From Myxococcales bacterium (GTDB lineage Bacteria; Myxococcota; B64-G9), in assembly GCA_012798435.1 (NCBI GenBank), contig JAAZNF010000028.1, positions 79,362-143,361 on the forward strand: a stretch of 64,000 nucleotides of DNA. The letters are read 5' to 3'. Each line of letters begins with the position of its first letter. Position 1 is the stretch's first letter. Under the pieces are notes generated by a model, which had not been told where the DNA came from, did not search any database, and saw only the letters and a list, made by a program, of their open reading frames with translations. Shown here in pieces: positions 24,826-34,331 of the stretch. A program made the position numbers and the translations under genes.

Positions 24826-27129
24826 GTGCGCCGACTGTGGATTCTGGTGCTGGCTGTGGTAATCGCGAGTGGTCTTGCGGCCTGCGACTGCGGCTCCACC
24901 GTGCACCAGGTCGGACCGGAGCTCGAGCGGTATTTCACGGGACCCCATTCGGATGTCCCGGCCATCGAACAATACCAGCAACTCCCCGACAACGACGAAC
25001 TCTCCCTGGACTTCGGCATGGTCGATGTGAATACCATCTCGCGACTCTACCTGTTGATCCGCAACCAGGGAGAGGGAGATCTGGTCCTGGCGAATTTCTC
25101 CCGGGACTCCGCGACCAGCCCGGACTTACAGATCGGCTGTCTCGTCAGCGGCACCGTCATCGACGGCTGCCTGGCGGGCGGGGTGCCACTCCGCGTCGCC
25201 CCCGGTCGCGACCTCATCGTCGAGGTCACCTATGTCCCGCTGGAGGAAGAAACAGACAGCGGCGGCTTTACCCTCGGGTTCAACACCACCCAACACGCCT
25301 CCATCCACGTGTCGATCGCAGGGAGGGGCGTGACCCGGGAGATCCAGGTATGCATCGCGGACTGCACTGGAGACGAGGCCTCGGCCGGTTGCAGCGGCGC
25401 GGCGGAGCTGTGCAATGAGCAGGTGGGAAAGGACAACCTGATCGTCCAGTTTGGGGACACGCCCATGGAGATCACCGCCTCGCGCCGCATCGTGATCCGC
25501 AACCTGGGCGAGCGGGAACTGCGCATCGCGGCGCTGCCGCTGGAGTCATCGGATGGCCGCTCGTTGGCCCTCGATCTGGCCGGCTTCACGCCCCCGCAGT
25601 CTCTCTTCGCACGGACCGAGCGAACCGTGTTCCTCAAGTACCACCCGGCCGCCGGCGGCGATCACACGGGCATGGTGCGGGTGCTCTCGGACGATCTCAA
25701 CGAGCCGGAGATCCAGATCCTGGTGGCGGGCCGCGGCGTGGCCCCGCGCGCCTGCCCGGAACCGCTCGAGCTGGACTTCGGCAGCGTGCGTGTCGGTGAC
25801 CGGCCGGTGAAGTCCTTCGCCATCCGAAGTTGCGGCTTGCAGACGCTTCGCATCCAGGGCCTCTCGTTGGCATCCGGCAGCAGCCCGGACTTCACGCTGT
25901 TCGAGGCCCCCGCCCTGCCGGTGGACGTGCCGGTGGGCGACGCGCTGACTGTCCAGGTGCAATATGCTCCCCCGCGGGCGGGCAGCGACATCGGCGGGGT
26001 GGACATCTTCTCCAATGACTTCACCGCCGAGGCCGGCACCGGCTACACGGGCACGGTGATCCTCAAGGGCCGCAGCGACGAGACCTACTGCGACATCGTG
26101 CCCGAACCCCTGGCGGTGAACTTCGGGGTGGTCAACGTGGATGACACGCCTCGGGTGGACCTCGTGCTGCGCAACGCGGGCAACCAGGATTGTGTCCTGA
26201 ACCAGGTCGCCATCACCCGCAACACGTCCCAGAACGAGTTTTCTCTCCCTCTGCCGCCAAGCCCCAACAGCTCCATCGCGCCCGCCGGAACCCTGAACGT
26301 GTCCATCGACTACCACCCGGTCAACCTCGGCCAGGACACCGGCATCCTGAGCATCTTCTGCAACGACAAGGACACGAACGAGGTCAAGGTGGACCTCAAC
26401 GGGTTCGCCAAACCCAGCGGCAACGGCCCAGTGGCGGTGTGCACCGTGACCCCGGCCCAGGCGGCGGCCTTCGACACCCTCACCTGGCGCGGCGATCAGA
26501 GCTACGATCCCGACGGCCGCACCATCACGACCTACACCTGGAGCATCGTGTCCTTCCCGGCCGGCTCCTCGGCGCGCTTGTTGGGCGTCGGCCCCAACCG
26601 CACTACCCAGACCGACCTGGCCGGCAACTACACGGCGCAGCTTGTGGTGCAGAACGACCTCGGCCAATCCAGCCAGCCGTGCACCGCCACCGCCACGGTC
26701 ATCCCCAGCCAGGACCTGTGGATCGAGATGTACTGGCAGCACACGAACGACGACATGGACCTGCACCTGCTGAAGCCCAACGGCATCAAGCGCACCCAGG
26801 GCGACTGCTTCTTCTCCAACTGCATCCGGCCCTTGTCTCCCGATTGGGGGGCCATCGGCGTGACCACCGACAACCCCCACCTCGACCTGGACGACATTCC
26901 CGGCGACGGCCCGGAGAACATCAACATCGCCGCGCCGGCGGATGGCCTGTACACGGTATTCGTCCACGACTACCCCGGTTCGGAGTACACCGGTGCCAAC
27001 CATGTGACCGTCAACGTCTACATTTCGGGGCAGCTCAAGGCGACATTCGAGCGCGACATCTCCGGCGAGGACAGCGATTGGATGGTGTGCACGGTGGACT
27101 GGCCCTCTGGCACGGTTACGCCGCTTTGA
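24826..27129 (+). CDS. Choice-of-anchor-D / PKD-domain surface lipoprotein
   Basis: This 767-aa lipoprotein (Cys20 in LAAC; GTG start after AGGAGG) has four or five repeated choice-of-anchor-D (HYDIN-like) domains. These are marked by LDFGMV / LDFGSVRVG / VNFGVVNV strands and ILxxGRG ends (about 60-520). A PKD-like domain follows (about 530-620), then a C-terminal beta-sandwich with WTNDDMDLHLLKPNG-like acidic residues that may bind calcium. It is divergent from the selenoprotein pair and overlaps the beta-propeller gene tail-to-tail by 14 bp. A structural or adhesive surface role is likely. Confidence 0.8.
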   Translation: MRRLWILVLAVVIASGLAACDCGSTVHQVGPELERYFTGPHSDVPAIEQYQQLPDNDELSLDFGMVDVNTISRLYLLIRNQGEGDLVLANFSRDSATSPDLQIGCLVSGTVIDGCLAGGVPLRVAPGRDLIVEVTYVPLEEETDSGGFTLGFNTTQHASIHVSIAGRGVTREIQVCIADCTGDEASAGCSGAAELCNEQVGKDNLIVQFGDTPMEITASRRIVIRNLGERELRIAALPLESSDGRSLALDLAGFTPPQSLFARTERTVFLKYHPAAGGDHTGMVRVLSDDLNEPEIQILVAGRGVAPRACPEPLELDFGSVRVGDRPVKSFAIRSCGLQTLRIQGLSLASGSSPDFTLFEAPALPVDVPVGDALTVQVQYAPPRAGSDIGGVDIFSNDFTAEAGTGYTGTVILKGRSDETYCDIVPEPLAVNFGVVNVDDTPRVDLVLRNAGNQDCVLNQVAITRNTSQNEFSLPLPPSPNSSIAPAGTLNVSIDYHPVNLGQDTGILSIFCNDKDTNEVKVDLNGFAKPSGNGPVAVCTVTPAQAAAFDTLTWRGDQSYDPDGRTITTYTWSIVSFPAGSSARLLGVGPNRTTQTDLAGNYTAQLVVQNDLGQSSQPCTATATVIPSQDLWIEMYWQHTNDDMDLHLLKPNGIKRTQGDCFFSNCIRPLSPDWGAIGVTTDNPHLDLDDIPGDGPENINIAAPADGLYTVFVHDYPGSEYTGANHVTVNVYISGQLKATFERDISGEDSDWMVCTVDWPSGTVTPL

Positions 27130-28579
27130 CCCGACGGCGGTCGAGCAGCCACGCGGCCCCGCCCACCCCCACCAGCACCAGTACCATCGTCAACCAGAAG
27201 CGCGCGTTCGACCACGGCCGTCCCCCTTCGAACATCATCGCCTCCGCGATCGGCAAGCCCAGGAATTCTCCGTTGTACCCGCCATGGTAGACCATCCAAC
27301 GCCCGTTGATGGCGACCGTTACCGGGGAGGACCAGGTGCTCTCGCCCAGACTGACTCCATCCCAGAGCGGCGCTCCGATGAAGACAGAGAAACGCTCCGT
27401 CCCCTGGTCCATCCACAATCCATACAGCCGATGGTCGAGAGCCGTCACAAGCGCCGTCGCGCGCGGTCCGTCCTTCAACCATGCCGCCGAGGCGTGCACC
27501 GGGCCTCCGCAGGCGTGGCTCCAATGCACCGCGCCGGTGCGAGCGTCCAGCGCGTACATCTTGCCGTCGTAGGAGCCCACCACGACGCGTTCTACGCCCG
27601 GCTCATCGATGACCATCGGCGTGGCCGCGATCCAGTAGCCGGTCTTCATGCTCCAGACCTCCTCGCCGGTGCGCGCATCCAGGGCCCGTAACTTTCCGAA
27701 GTGTGAGCCGGCGAACACCAGCGGGCGCTCGGTGCGCAACCACAGCGCGCAGCTCCCCTGGATGATCTCCGATTCCCGGTGATGCCAGACGACCTCGCCG
27801 GTGTCCGCCCGTAGAACGCGCAGGTTCCCGTCCTCCGAGCCCACGCACAGATAGCCGCTACCGTCGAGCTCGAAGTACACCGGGTGGGAGACGCGGTTGT
27901 CGAGGAAATCTGCGCGCCACAGTCGCGCTCCGCTCTCGGCGTCGATCGCGGAAAGCCCCCCACGCTGCCGATTGGCTCCGAGCGACTTGTCGTACACCCA
28001 GTGTCCGACGAACACGGCCTCGCGTTCGCCGGCCCGGCCCAGGGCGGGGGCGCTGAGCCTGGCGCCGCCCACCGTCGGCCGGTAGGGTTCGACCTCGGTC
28101 GAGAAGACGCGAGTTCCGTCGATGCCGTCCAGTGCGTACACCGTCCGGTCCGAGGAGGCCGCGTACAGCAGCGTGCGCCCGCCACGCGTTCGCATGACCG
28201 GGGTGCCATACACGCCGCCACCGGTGGTATAGCGAAAGCGCAGCTCTCCGCTGACGGCGTCCCACAGGTACACGCGGTGATCGTAACAGCCAGCGGCGAC
28301 CCAGGCCCGACCGTCGAAGGCGGCCACGGCCGGAGAGGACCATACCGTCATCCCGGGTTCGAAGGCGTGGACCCGGCCGGCCAGATCGAAACTCCAGCGC
28401 CGCGGCCTTTCCCCGTCCGCAGTGACGAGCCGGACGCTGGCCCGGTTCATCTCGTCGCGCCGCCACATCGGCCAGTCCGCTTCCGCGAGCACTTGTCCAC
28501 CCGCGCTCGAGCCGACCCCGACGGTGAGGCTCCACAGCGTCAGGATGTGGAACATTGGTTGTCGGTTTTTGCCTGCCAT
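27116..28579 (-). CDS. Membrane-anchored PQQ-like beta-propeller protein
   Basis: The 487-aa protein has a signal peptide, then about seven WD/PQQ-type blades recognised by repeated YALDARTGxVxW, LRALDARTGEEVW and LYAASSDRTVYALD motifs. A C-terminal membrane helix (about 460-480) and a basic tail follow, as in BamB-like or quinoprotein-like folds anchored to the outside. Catalytic PQQ-dehydrogenase residues were not recognised. The ATG at 28579 lies inside the ferredoxin gene, so the two overlap by 40 bp; an ATG at 28555 is a second possibility. It is the last gene of the ABC/ferredoxin operon. Confidence 0.72.
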   Translation of the reverse strand: MAGKNRQPMFHILTLWSLTVGVGSSAGGQVLAEADWPMWRRDEMNRASVRLVTADGERPRRWSFDLAGRVHAFEPGMTVWSSPAVAAFDGRAWVAAGCYDHRVYLWDAVSGELRFRYTTGGGVYGTPVMRTRGGRTLLYAASSDRTVYALDGIDGTRVFSTEVEPYRPTVGGARLSAPALGRAGEREAVFVGHWVYDKSLGANRQRGGLSAIDAESGARLWRADFLDNRVSHPVYFELDGSGYLCVGSEDGNLRVLRADTGEVVWHHRESEIIQGSCALWLRTERPLVFAGSHFGKLRALDARTGEEVWSMKTGYWIAATPMVIDEPGVERVVVGSYDGKMYALDARTGAVHWSHACGGPVHASAAWLKDGPRATALVTALDHRLYGLWMDQGTERFSVFIGAPLWDGVSLGESTWSSPVTVAINGRWMVYHGGYNGEFLGLPIAEAMMFEGGRPWSNARFWLTMVLVLVGVGGAAWLLDRRRVKAA

Positions 28580-29574
28580 GTGTCGACGACCTTCATGCGC
28601 CCTTGAGGGCAACGATCCACGCAGGCCAGACAGAACTGGCACTGGTCGAGCCGTACGCGACCCGCCTGGATGGCCCCCACCCGGCACACCCGCGCGCATA
28701 CTCCGCAGTCCCGGCATTCACCCTCCGCCTGCACGCGCAGCCGCGAGCGGCGGTGGATCAATCCCATCAGGTAGCCCCAGGGGCAAATGTAGCGGCACCA
28801 GGCCCGCGCCAAAAACAGCGAGGCCACCATCAACACCAGGGTGGTCAGCGCCGAGGCGGGATCACGCACGTCGGCGAAGGCGAAGTGCACCGGGGAGACG
28901 ATGGTGGTTCGAAGTAGCGCCGAGATCACGATGATCCAGAAACTGGCGGCCCGCAGGCCTCGGATGGCCTCGTCACGCACCACGCCGCTGAGAACCAAGA
29001 ACAACAGTAGAAACAGCGAGGCGCCCCAGTACAGGCTGGAGTCTTCCACGTAGAACTGTCTGGTGCTTCCCATCCAGAAGACCAGCAGCATGAACCCCGC
29101 AAAGAACAAGAACAGCAGAACGTTGCGCGTGGCCGGTCCGGGCCGAAGCCGAACCCGCGCGCCGAGACGGCCGAGATTCTCGCGCAGGATGACCATGATC
29201 TCCTGGAGCGTGCCGGTGGGGCAAATCCACCCGCAGAAGAACGGCCCGCTCATCAGGGCAAACGACAACACCACCACTGGCAGGCTCATCCAGAAGAACG
29301 ACTCGGTGAACACTGTGCCGATCAGGGTGATGCCGTGCAGGGTGTTGCGGATCATGCCGAACACGCCCAGGCAGGAATAGACGATGTAGAAGAACACCAG
29401 GATGGCGAGCCCCTGCACCAGGTGGCGCACCCCCTGGCGGTGGCGGCGCACGTTGAGCACGAGCAGAGTGAGCAAGAAGAGGGCCAGTACCGAGAACAAC
29501 TCCACGTGGCTCTCGTCGAGCGCCACCAGCGGCGACTCCAGGGTCTTCCACAGGGGGAGGTAATTGGTGTCCAA
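28540..29574 (-). CDS. NapH/NosR-like polytopic membrane ferredoxin
   Basis: The 344-aa protein has about seven membrane helices. The CGWICPTG and CRYICPWG motifs are typical of the NapH/NosR/CcoG group. Two C-terminal [4Fe-4S] motifs follow, CRDCGVCARVC and CQFCLACVDRC. Such proteins move electrons from the quinol pool or cytoplasm to periplasmic partners. It starts with TTG three bases after the ATPase stop and overlaps the beta-propeller start. Co-expression with an ABC transporter is unusual for this family. Confidence 0.82.
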   Translation of the reverse strand: MDTNYLPLWKTLESPLVALDESHVELFSVLALFLLTLLVLNVRRHRQGVRHLVQGLAILVFFYIVYSCLGVFGMIRNTLHGITLIGTVFTESFFWMSLPVVVLSFALMSGPFFCGWICPTGTLQEIMVILRENLGRLGARVRLRPGPATRNVLLFLFFAGFMLLVFWMGSTRQFYVEDSSLYWGASLFLLLFLVLSGVVRDEAIRGLRAASFWIIVISALLRTTIVSPVHFAFADVRDPASALTTLVLMVASLFLARAWCRYICPWGYLMGLIHRRSRLRVQAEGECRDCGVCARVCRVGAIQAGRVRLDQCQFCLACVDRCPQGRMKVVDTWQAKTDNQCSTS

Positions 29575-29577
29575 GGC

Positions 29578-30375
29578 TCAGTCGCCTTCGCCGGTTGGTT
29601 CCATACGATCACACAAGCCAGAACCCTCCATGCATTTCTGAGAACAACCCGGCAGCGCGCCGCCTTCGCGCCACGACAGGCCGAGGAACCGCGCCACGAA
29701 GGGGCATGCGGGCCGCTCCATCACCAGCGAGAGCGGGCCGCTCTGCACCACCCGCCCCCCCAGCATGATGGCAACGTCGTCACCCACCGAACGCGCCTCC
29801 TCGCGATCGTGCGTGACGTGTACGGTGGTGAGCGAAAGCGTCTGGTGCAGGCGTCGCAATTCGGCGCGAAGCTCCAGCCGGCTATTGTGATCCAGCCGGC
29901 TCAACGGCTCGTCGAGCAGCAGCAGACGCGGCCGGACGGCTAGTGCCCGCGCCAGGGCCACCCGCTGCGCCTCGCCGCCGCTGAGCCGCGCGGGCCGCGC
30001 CTTCGCCAGACGCGTGATGCCCAACAGCTCGAGCAACTCCCGCACGCGCGCCTCCCGCTCTCCCTTGGGGATCGCGCGCAACGAGAGCCCGAAGGCCACG
30101 TTGCGCGATACGTCGAGGTGCGGCAGCAGCCAGGGGTCCTGGAACACCAGCGCGCAGTTCCTTCGCTCCGGCGGCAGGCCTCCCACGTCGTGCCCATCGA
30201 GCAGCAGATGGCCCGGCTCGGCGCGAAACACCCCGGCCAGGGCCGAAAGCAGCAAGGATTTCCCGCTCCCGCTCGGACCCAGCACCACCAGGTACCGGCG
30301 GACCGGTAGCGAGAGCGAGATCGGCCCCAAGGTAAACTCGCCGAAGCACCGCTGGAGTTTGCGAAGCTCGAGCAC
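29578..30375 (-). CDS. ABC importer ATPase with Cys-rich tail
   Basis: The 265-aa ATPase has Walker A GPSGSGKS (about 32-39), Q-loop FQDPWLLPHL, signature LSGGEAQR, Walker B LLLLDEPLSRLD and the H-loop HVTHD. The GTG start follows GGAGGG, two bases after the permease stop. It is of the oxyanion/iron (ModC/CysA-like) group but lacks a TOBE regulatory domain. Instead it ends with a short tail with three Cys (GCSQKCMEGSGLC), which might sense metal or redox. Confidence 0.88.
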   Translation of the reverse strand: MLELRKLQRCFGEFTLGPISLSLPVRRYLVVLGPSGSGKSLLLSALAGVFRAEPGHLLLDGHDVGGLPPERRNCALVFQDPWLLPHLDVSRNVAFGLSLRAIPKGEREARVRELLELLGITRLAKARPARLSGGEAQRVALARALAVRPRLLLLDEPLSRLDHNSRLELRAELRRLHQTLSLTTVHVTHDREEARSVGDDVAIMLGGRVVQSGPLSLVMERPACPFVARFLGLSWREGGALPGCSQKCMEGSGLCDRMEPTGEGD

Positions 30376-30377
30376 GC

Positions 30378-31595
30378 TCAGGCCCTCCGCAGGGGCGCCC
30401 GGCTGAAAGGCGCGGGCAATAGGGCGCGGCCGAACTGCATGAGCACGAACACCCACAGACAGATGAGCAGGAGCAGCATGGCGATGGGCCGGCTCTCGGA
30501 AACCCCGCCCTTGAGGAACTCGTTGTACACCATGACCGAGCCAGAGAGCGGGTGCGGCGCGAACAGCATGATGGCCCCGAACTCGCCGACCGCCCGCGCC
30601 CAGCACAGGATGACGCCGGTCAGCACGCCCCGCGAGGCCAGCGGCAGCGCCACCCTGCCAAACACCTGCCAGGGCCTAGCCCCCAGGGTGCGGGCCGCGG
30701 TTTCGAGCTGTTCCGGAACTCCCTCGAAGGCCGTCATGGCGGACTTGATGAGGAAGGGAGTGGAGACAATCACCTGGGCCAGCACGATACCGGCGAAGCG
30801 CCCGGCCAGCCCCAGCCCGGCGCGCTCGAGCATCTCGCCCAGCGGCGAACCCGGGCCGAGCAGCGTGAGCAAGGCGATCCCCACCACCGGCTTCGGCAGC
30901 AGGATGGGCAGATCCACCAGGGCCTCGACTAGACTGCGCCCCCGGGGTTCCCCGCGTACCAGTGCGTACGCCAGCGGCACCCCGAAGAGAAACGCGATCA
31001 GCGTGGCCAGACTGGCCGAGGAGAGCGAAACCAGCAGCGCCTGCCGCACCTCGGGCCGGCCGGCGAACTGGAGCAGCGTCTGCGGCGTCTCCTGGACCAG
31101 CATGTGCAAGAAAGGGAGCAGGATGAGCCCGAGGACGAACAGCCCGACCGCCAGCGAGGCGCTGACAAAGAGAGAGGTGCCCGCCCTGGCGCTGCGCCAC
31201 ACCAGGATCCACAGCAGGGCCAGTGGCACGAAGGTTTCGAAGGCGTACGGTTGAAATACGACGTAGCTCAAGACGAAGGCAGAAAAGAGCCCGAGCAGCA
31301 GGCCGTTTCGAAAGACGCTGGCGTACACGATGACCAGCAACAAGAACAGCGACTCCCGTTGCAGCAGCGCGACCAGCAGCAGAAACAGCACCAGGTATCC
31401 GGCCACGAACAGTCCCAGGCGGCGGCGCTCGCCCGTCTGGAGCAGCAGCAGCCCGCACCAGGCCACGTACAGGTTCACCGCCAACATCACCAGGTTGGTG
31501 GGCAGCGAAAGCACCGGCTCGGGCACGAGGCCGATGACGAGGTGCACCAGGGCCACGCCGCCAGCCGTCAGCAGAAGAGTCCGGCGCGGGATCAT
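30378..31595 (-). CDS. ABC permease (ModB/CysW-like) with extra N-terminal membrane domain
   Basis: The C-terminal 230 residues form a standard permease with the EAA loop (EQLETAARTLGARPWQVFGRVALP) of sulfate/molybdate/tungstate-type importers. The first 150 residues contain about five additional helices not found in ModB. No substrate-binding protein is encoded nearby. The ATG lacks a clear ribosome site. Gene order permease-ATPase-ferredoxin-propeller with 2-3 bp gaps shows a single operon. The substrate is unknown. Confidence 0.8.
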   Translation of the reverse strand: MIPRRTLLLTAGGVALVHLVIGLVPEPVLSLPTNLVMLAVNLYVAWCGLLLLQTGERRRLGLFVAGYLVLFLLLVALLQRESLFLLLVIVYASVFRNGLLLGLFSAFVLSYVVFQPYAFETFVPLALLWILVWRSARAGTSLFVSASLAVGLFVLGLILLPFLHMLVQETPQTLLQFAGRPEVRQALLVSLSSASLATLIAFLFGVPLAYALVRGEPRGRSLVEALVDLPILLPKPVVGIALLTLLGPGSPLGEMLERAGLGLAGRFAGIVLAQVIVSTPFLIKSAMTAFEGVPEQLETAARTLGARPWQVFGRVALPLASRGVLTGVILCWARAVGEFGAIMLFAPHPLSGSVMVYNEFLKGGVSESRPIAMLLLLICLWVFVLMQFGRALLPAPFSRAPLRRA

Positions 31596-31686
31596 TATTT
31601 TGAGGAATCCATAGGGCGCGACCGCTCATGCCACCTCGCCGGCGCGAGCCGGACGGAGGCTTTGCGTGAAAAGGAACTCGCAGCCG

Positions 31687-32253
31687 TCAGGGCAGGCGGT
31701 TCAGCACCGAGCCGAAAAAGTCGGTGATGAGTTGCTTGCCGGGATCGTCGTTGCCGGTCTTGCCGAGGTCGATCTCCACAAAGTACTTTCCCTTCACGGC
31801 GTGCAACAGCCAGGCCTCGCTGGCCGCGTTGAAGCGCCGGCGTGCCGCGTCGCCAAGACCGGATATGTCTTCCCACGTGGCCAGTCCCTTGATGGAGGTG
31901 TTGTTGTAGACGGACTGGGCCTGCTCGGGTTTCGACATCTCGTAGATCTGGAGATCGGTGGTCTTGTCGGAATTCTTGTAGTAGGCCATGGCCATGCCTA
32001 CCCAGCCGCCGACGTCGTCAACGAAGATGGTGATGTGCCCGTCGATGAGAATCTCGGCCTCGGCACGGGTATAGGCGGCGGCGATTCCGCCGGCCGGCGG
32101 GTTCTGCGCCCAGGGGGTAAGGTCCACCTCCCAGCCGGTGATGTCGCCGGTTTTCGGCATGTACTCCCCGACCTTCTTGGCCGAACTGCCGCCACCACAG
32201 GCCGCGAGCGAAAGAGCAAAACCAAGCGCCACAAAAAGAGCCACGGTTCTCAT
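31687..32253 (-). CDS. Lipoprotein of unknown function
   Basis: The 188-aa lipoprotein (Cys19 in LAAC) uses the ATG behind GGAGGAAC. The mature part starts with YMPKTGDITGW and has regularly spaced strands with AEILIDGHITIFVDDV and YFVEIDLGKT. It is reminiscent of a single-domain family I recall as DUF6599, but this is unsure. It is on the same strand as, and 91 bp upstream of, the ABC operon. It could be an accessory protein; it does not look like a substrate-binding protein. Confidence 0.65.
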   Translation of the reverse strand: MRTVALFVALGFALSLAACGGGSSAKKVGEYMPKTGDITGWEVDLTPWAQNPPAGGIAAAYTRAEAEILIDGHITIFVDDVGGWVGMAMAYYKNSDKTTDLQIYEMSKPEQAQSVYNNTSIKGLATWEDISGLGDAARRRFNAASEAWLLHAVKGKYFVEIDLGKTGNDDPGKQLITDFFGSVLNRLP

Positions 32254-32389
32254 CTCGTTCCTCCTTCGACTGCGAAGTAGATTGTTCGCCGACACTTGGT
32301 GTTTCGCGCCTTGTCCGCCAAACATTCTACCCAGGGGCGGGCAGAAGTCATGGAAATAATGGGCACCGGACGGAGCGCCATCACGGAGG

Positions 32390-33676
32390 CTACAAGGGGC
32401 GAACCTGGAGGTTCTGCGGGGGCCGCGGGCGGACGTCGTCGCTCACGCAGACCTCGTCGAAGAACGTCACGCAGCCCTGCCCGCTCGGCCCGCGTCGGTG
32501 CTCGGCCACGGCCGACAGCAGGTAGCCCGCCCACAGCGCGGTGAGATCCTCGATGTCGCCGGTGTTCGCGATCAAGATGTCGCGCACCGGTTGGTCCTGC
32601 CCCGCGATGCCCAGCGCCATGGCGCACACCATGCTGCGCCAGCCGTCGTAGCCGCGGTTGGCGTAGCAGAAGGTGTTCACCTCGCTCTGGTATTGCGTCT
32701 CGCCCAGGATGACCAGCGCCGCCTTGGCCAGCGTCCTGGCGTCGTCGCTCGAGACGAAGCGGCCGGACGGGTAGTGGCTGCAGGTGGCGCTGTCCACGCA
32801 GGTGTCCTGGTTGGCCATGGTCTCAATGCGGGTGCGCACCGCCGGCCCCGGGGTGAAGCCGGCCGCCAGCACCGCCGCCAGCCCGCGCCAGGTCGGGTTG
32901 GGGTCGTCCATCTGGCGGAGGAAGGCCTCCTGTACCCGCGGATCGGAGACCTTCACCTTGGCCAGGTCGATGAGGCCGCGCTCCATCTGGGCGTGGTCGA
33001 AGGCCCAGTAGTCGAAGCCCGCGCCGTCGTCCTCGTCCTGGTGCTCGTTCGGGTGCCAGCTCCCGTCCAGGCCGCCGTCGGCGGTGTACTCCAGCCGGGC
33101 GTGACCGTAGCGCTGCAGCATCTGGTCGAGGCCGCCGGCGCCAGGGTAGGTCGCGGCCAGCTCGGTGTAGCGCTGCCACATGAGGTGCTCGGCCTGGCCG
33201 TTGCTGTTGTCGAGTTCGCTCTGGGTGGGCAGCACCTTGGTGTAGTAGTTGTCGTCGATGTTGAAGTTGCCGCCTGGGCTGGGGTGCGGGGAGAAGTGCG
33301 TGGCCAGGGTGATCTTGAGATTCAAGTTGTCGTCGCCGTTGTTGGCGGTGCGGGTGATGGTGAGGGTAAACAGCTTGTTCTCGCCGGGCATGACGGTGAC
33401 GTTGGACGGCGAGCAGGAGACGCTGAAGTCCGAGTTGGAGGCCAGCAGGCGCACCCCTGAGATGCCGTACGGAAAGTTGTTGCGCACCCACACCCGCAGC
33501 GTCTCCTGGGAGCCGATGGTCTCGTTCATGAACACCGTGTCGCGCTCGGGCTTCACGATGATGCGCGAGGGGGTGTTGTAGATGTTGGTGCACCAGTGAG
33601 CCAGGGCCGGCGGAGCGGCCATGTTAGCAGCGAGAAAAAACGCCACGGCAACGACCAGGGCTCTCGTTCGGGTCAT
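32390..33676 (-). CDS. Secreted protein with Ig-like N-terminus and helical repeats
   Basis: The 428-aa protein has a Sec signal (cleavage after ALA, about residue 26). An Ig-like region (about 30-130) with a strand pattern ending in LFTLTITRT follows. A mostly helical C-terminal two thirds resembles HEAT-like repeats (DPRVQEAFLRQMDDPNPTW, ARTLAKAALVILGE) and contains six Cys. I do not recognise a family. The ribosome site AAGGA is just upstream of the ATG. It is a single gene. Confidence 0.62.
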   Translation of the reverse strand: MTRTRALVVAVAFFLAANMAAPPALAHWCTNIYNTPSRIIVKPERDTVFMNETIGSQETLRVWVRNNFPYGISGVRLLASNSDFSVSCSPSNVTVMPGENKLFTLTITRTANNGDDNLNLKITLATHFSPHPSPGGNFNIDDNYYTKVLPTQSELDNSNGQAEHLMWQRYTELAATYPGAGGLDQMLQRYGHARLEYTADGGLDGSWHPNEHQDEDDGAGFDYWAFDHAQMERGLIDLAKVKVSDPRVQEAFLRQMDDPNPTWRGLAAVLAAGFTPGPAVRTRIETMANQDTCVDSATCSHYPSGRFVSSDDARTLAKAALVILGETQYQSEVNTFCYANRGYDGWRSMVCAMALGIAGQDQPVRDILIANTGDIEDLTALWAGYLLSAVAEHRRGPSGQGCVTFFDEVCVSDDVRPRPPQNLQVRPL

Positions 33677-33798
33677 GGTCCTTCGCTCCTCTCGAGCGGC
33701 GTTGCGCCCGATGGTTCTTGCGATTCTGACCTCTTCGGGCCAGTGGTGTCAAGGACGGTGGTCAGCGGTTCTTCGGGAGGAAGCAGAGAGAATCGCCG

Positions 33799-34320
33799 TC
33801 ATGCCTTTCGCGGCACCCAGGCGAGGTCGAGGATGGTGAAGGTGGGATGCGCGGTCTCGAACACCGGCTCGATGGGCATGCCGATCTCGGGTTTCGCGCC
33901 CCGGAGTTGGCTCATGATGATGGTGGACACGCCCTCGATCTCGACCGAGATGAGCTCACACGGGATGGGCACCCGGTTGAAGGCGCCGGGGTGGGCCACG
34001 GTGATGTGGGTGTGGATCCTGGCGGTCTTTCGCGCCCGCTCGGTCACGTCGATCCACTCGGTGCGCTCCAGGCAGTCCGGGCAGTACACCCGCGGCGGCA
34101 GGAAGACGTGCCCTTCCTTGCCGGCGGGCTTGCACTTCTTGTTGACGCAGCGGGTGGCGAGCAGCTTTCCCTCGGTGAGCCCGCGGAAGAAGGGGCTCTC
34201 CCCGCCGTAGGTGTGGATGTGGATGGGGGCGCGGGGCTTCTCGATGACGATGGGATCCAGCTTGCGCAGCACCGTGGCGGTGGGGTTCAGGTTGGAAAAG
34301 TCGTAATCGTGCTTGGCCAT
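33799..34320 (-). CDS. DUF35 OB-fold zinc-ribbon protein, partner of the thiolase-like enzyme
   Basis: The 173-aa protein has a zinc ribbon with Cys58, Cys63, Cys80 and Cys83, followed by an OB-fold with PCELISVEIEGV. DUF35 proteins bind acyl-CoA and form complexes with thiolase-fold enzymes (archaeal HMG-CoA synthase complex, Ltp2-type aldolases, BbsAB). It starts 11 bp after the thiolase stop. The ATG has GGAG at 8 nt. Confidence 0.88.
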   Translation of the reverse strand: MAKHDYDFSNLNPTATVLRKLDPIVIEKPRAPIHIHTYGGESPFFRGLTEGKLLATRCVNKKCKPAGKEGHVFLPPRVYCPDCLERTEWIDVTERARKTARIHTHITVAHPGAFNRVPIPCELISVEIEGVSTIIMSQLRGAKPEIGMPIEPVFETAHPTFTILDLAWVPRKA

Positions 34321-34331
34321 GGCGTGTCTCC

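Noticed and set aside
31596-31686. A molybdate-type riboswitch before the ABC operon
   Set aside because: The 91-bp gap is too short and shows no Moco-motif features.
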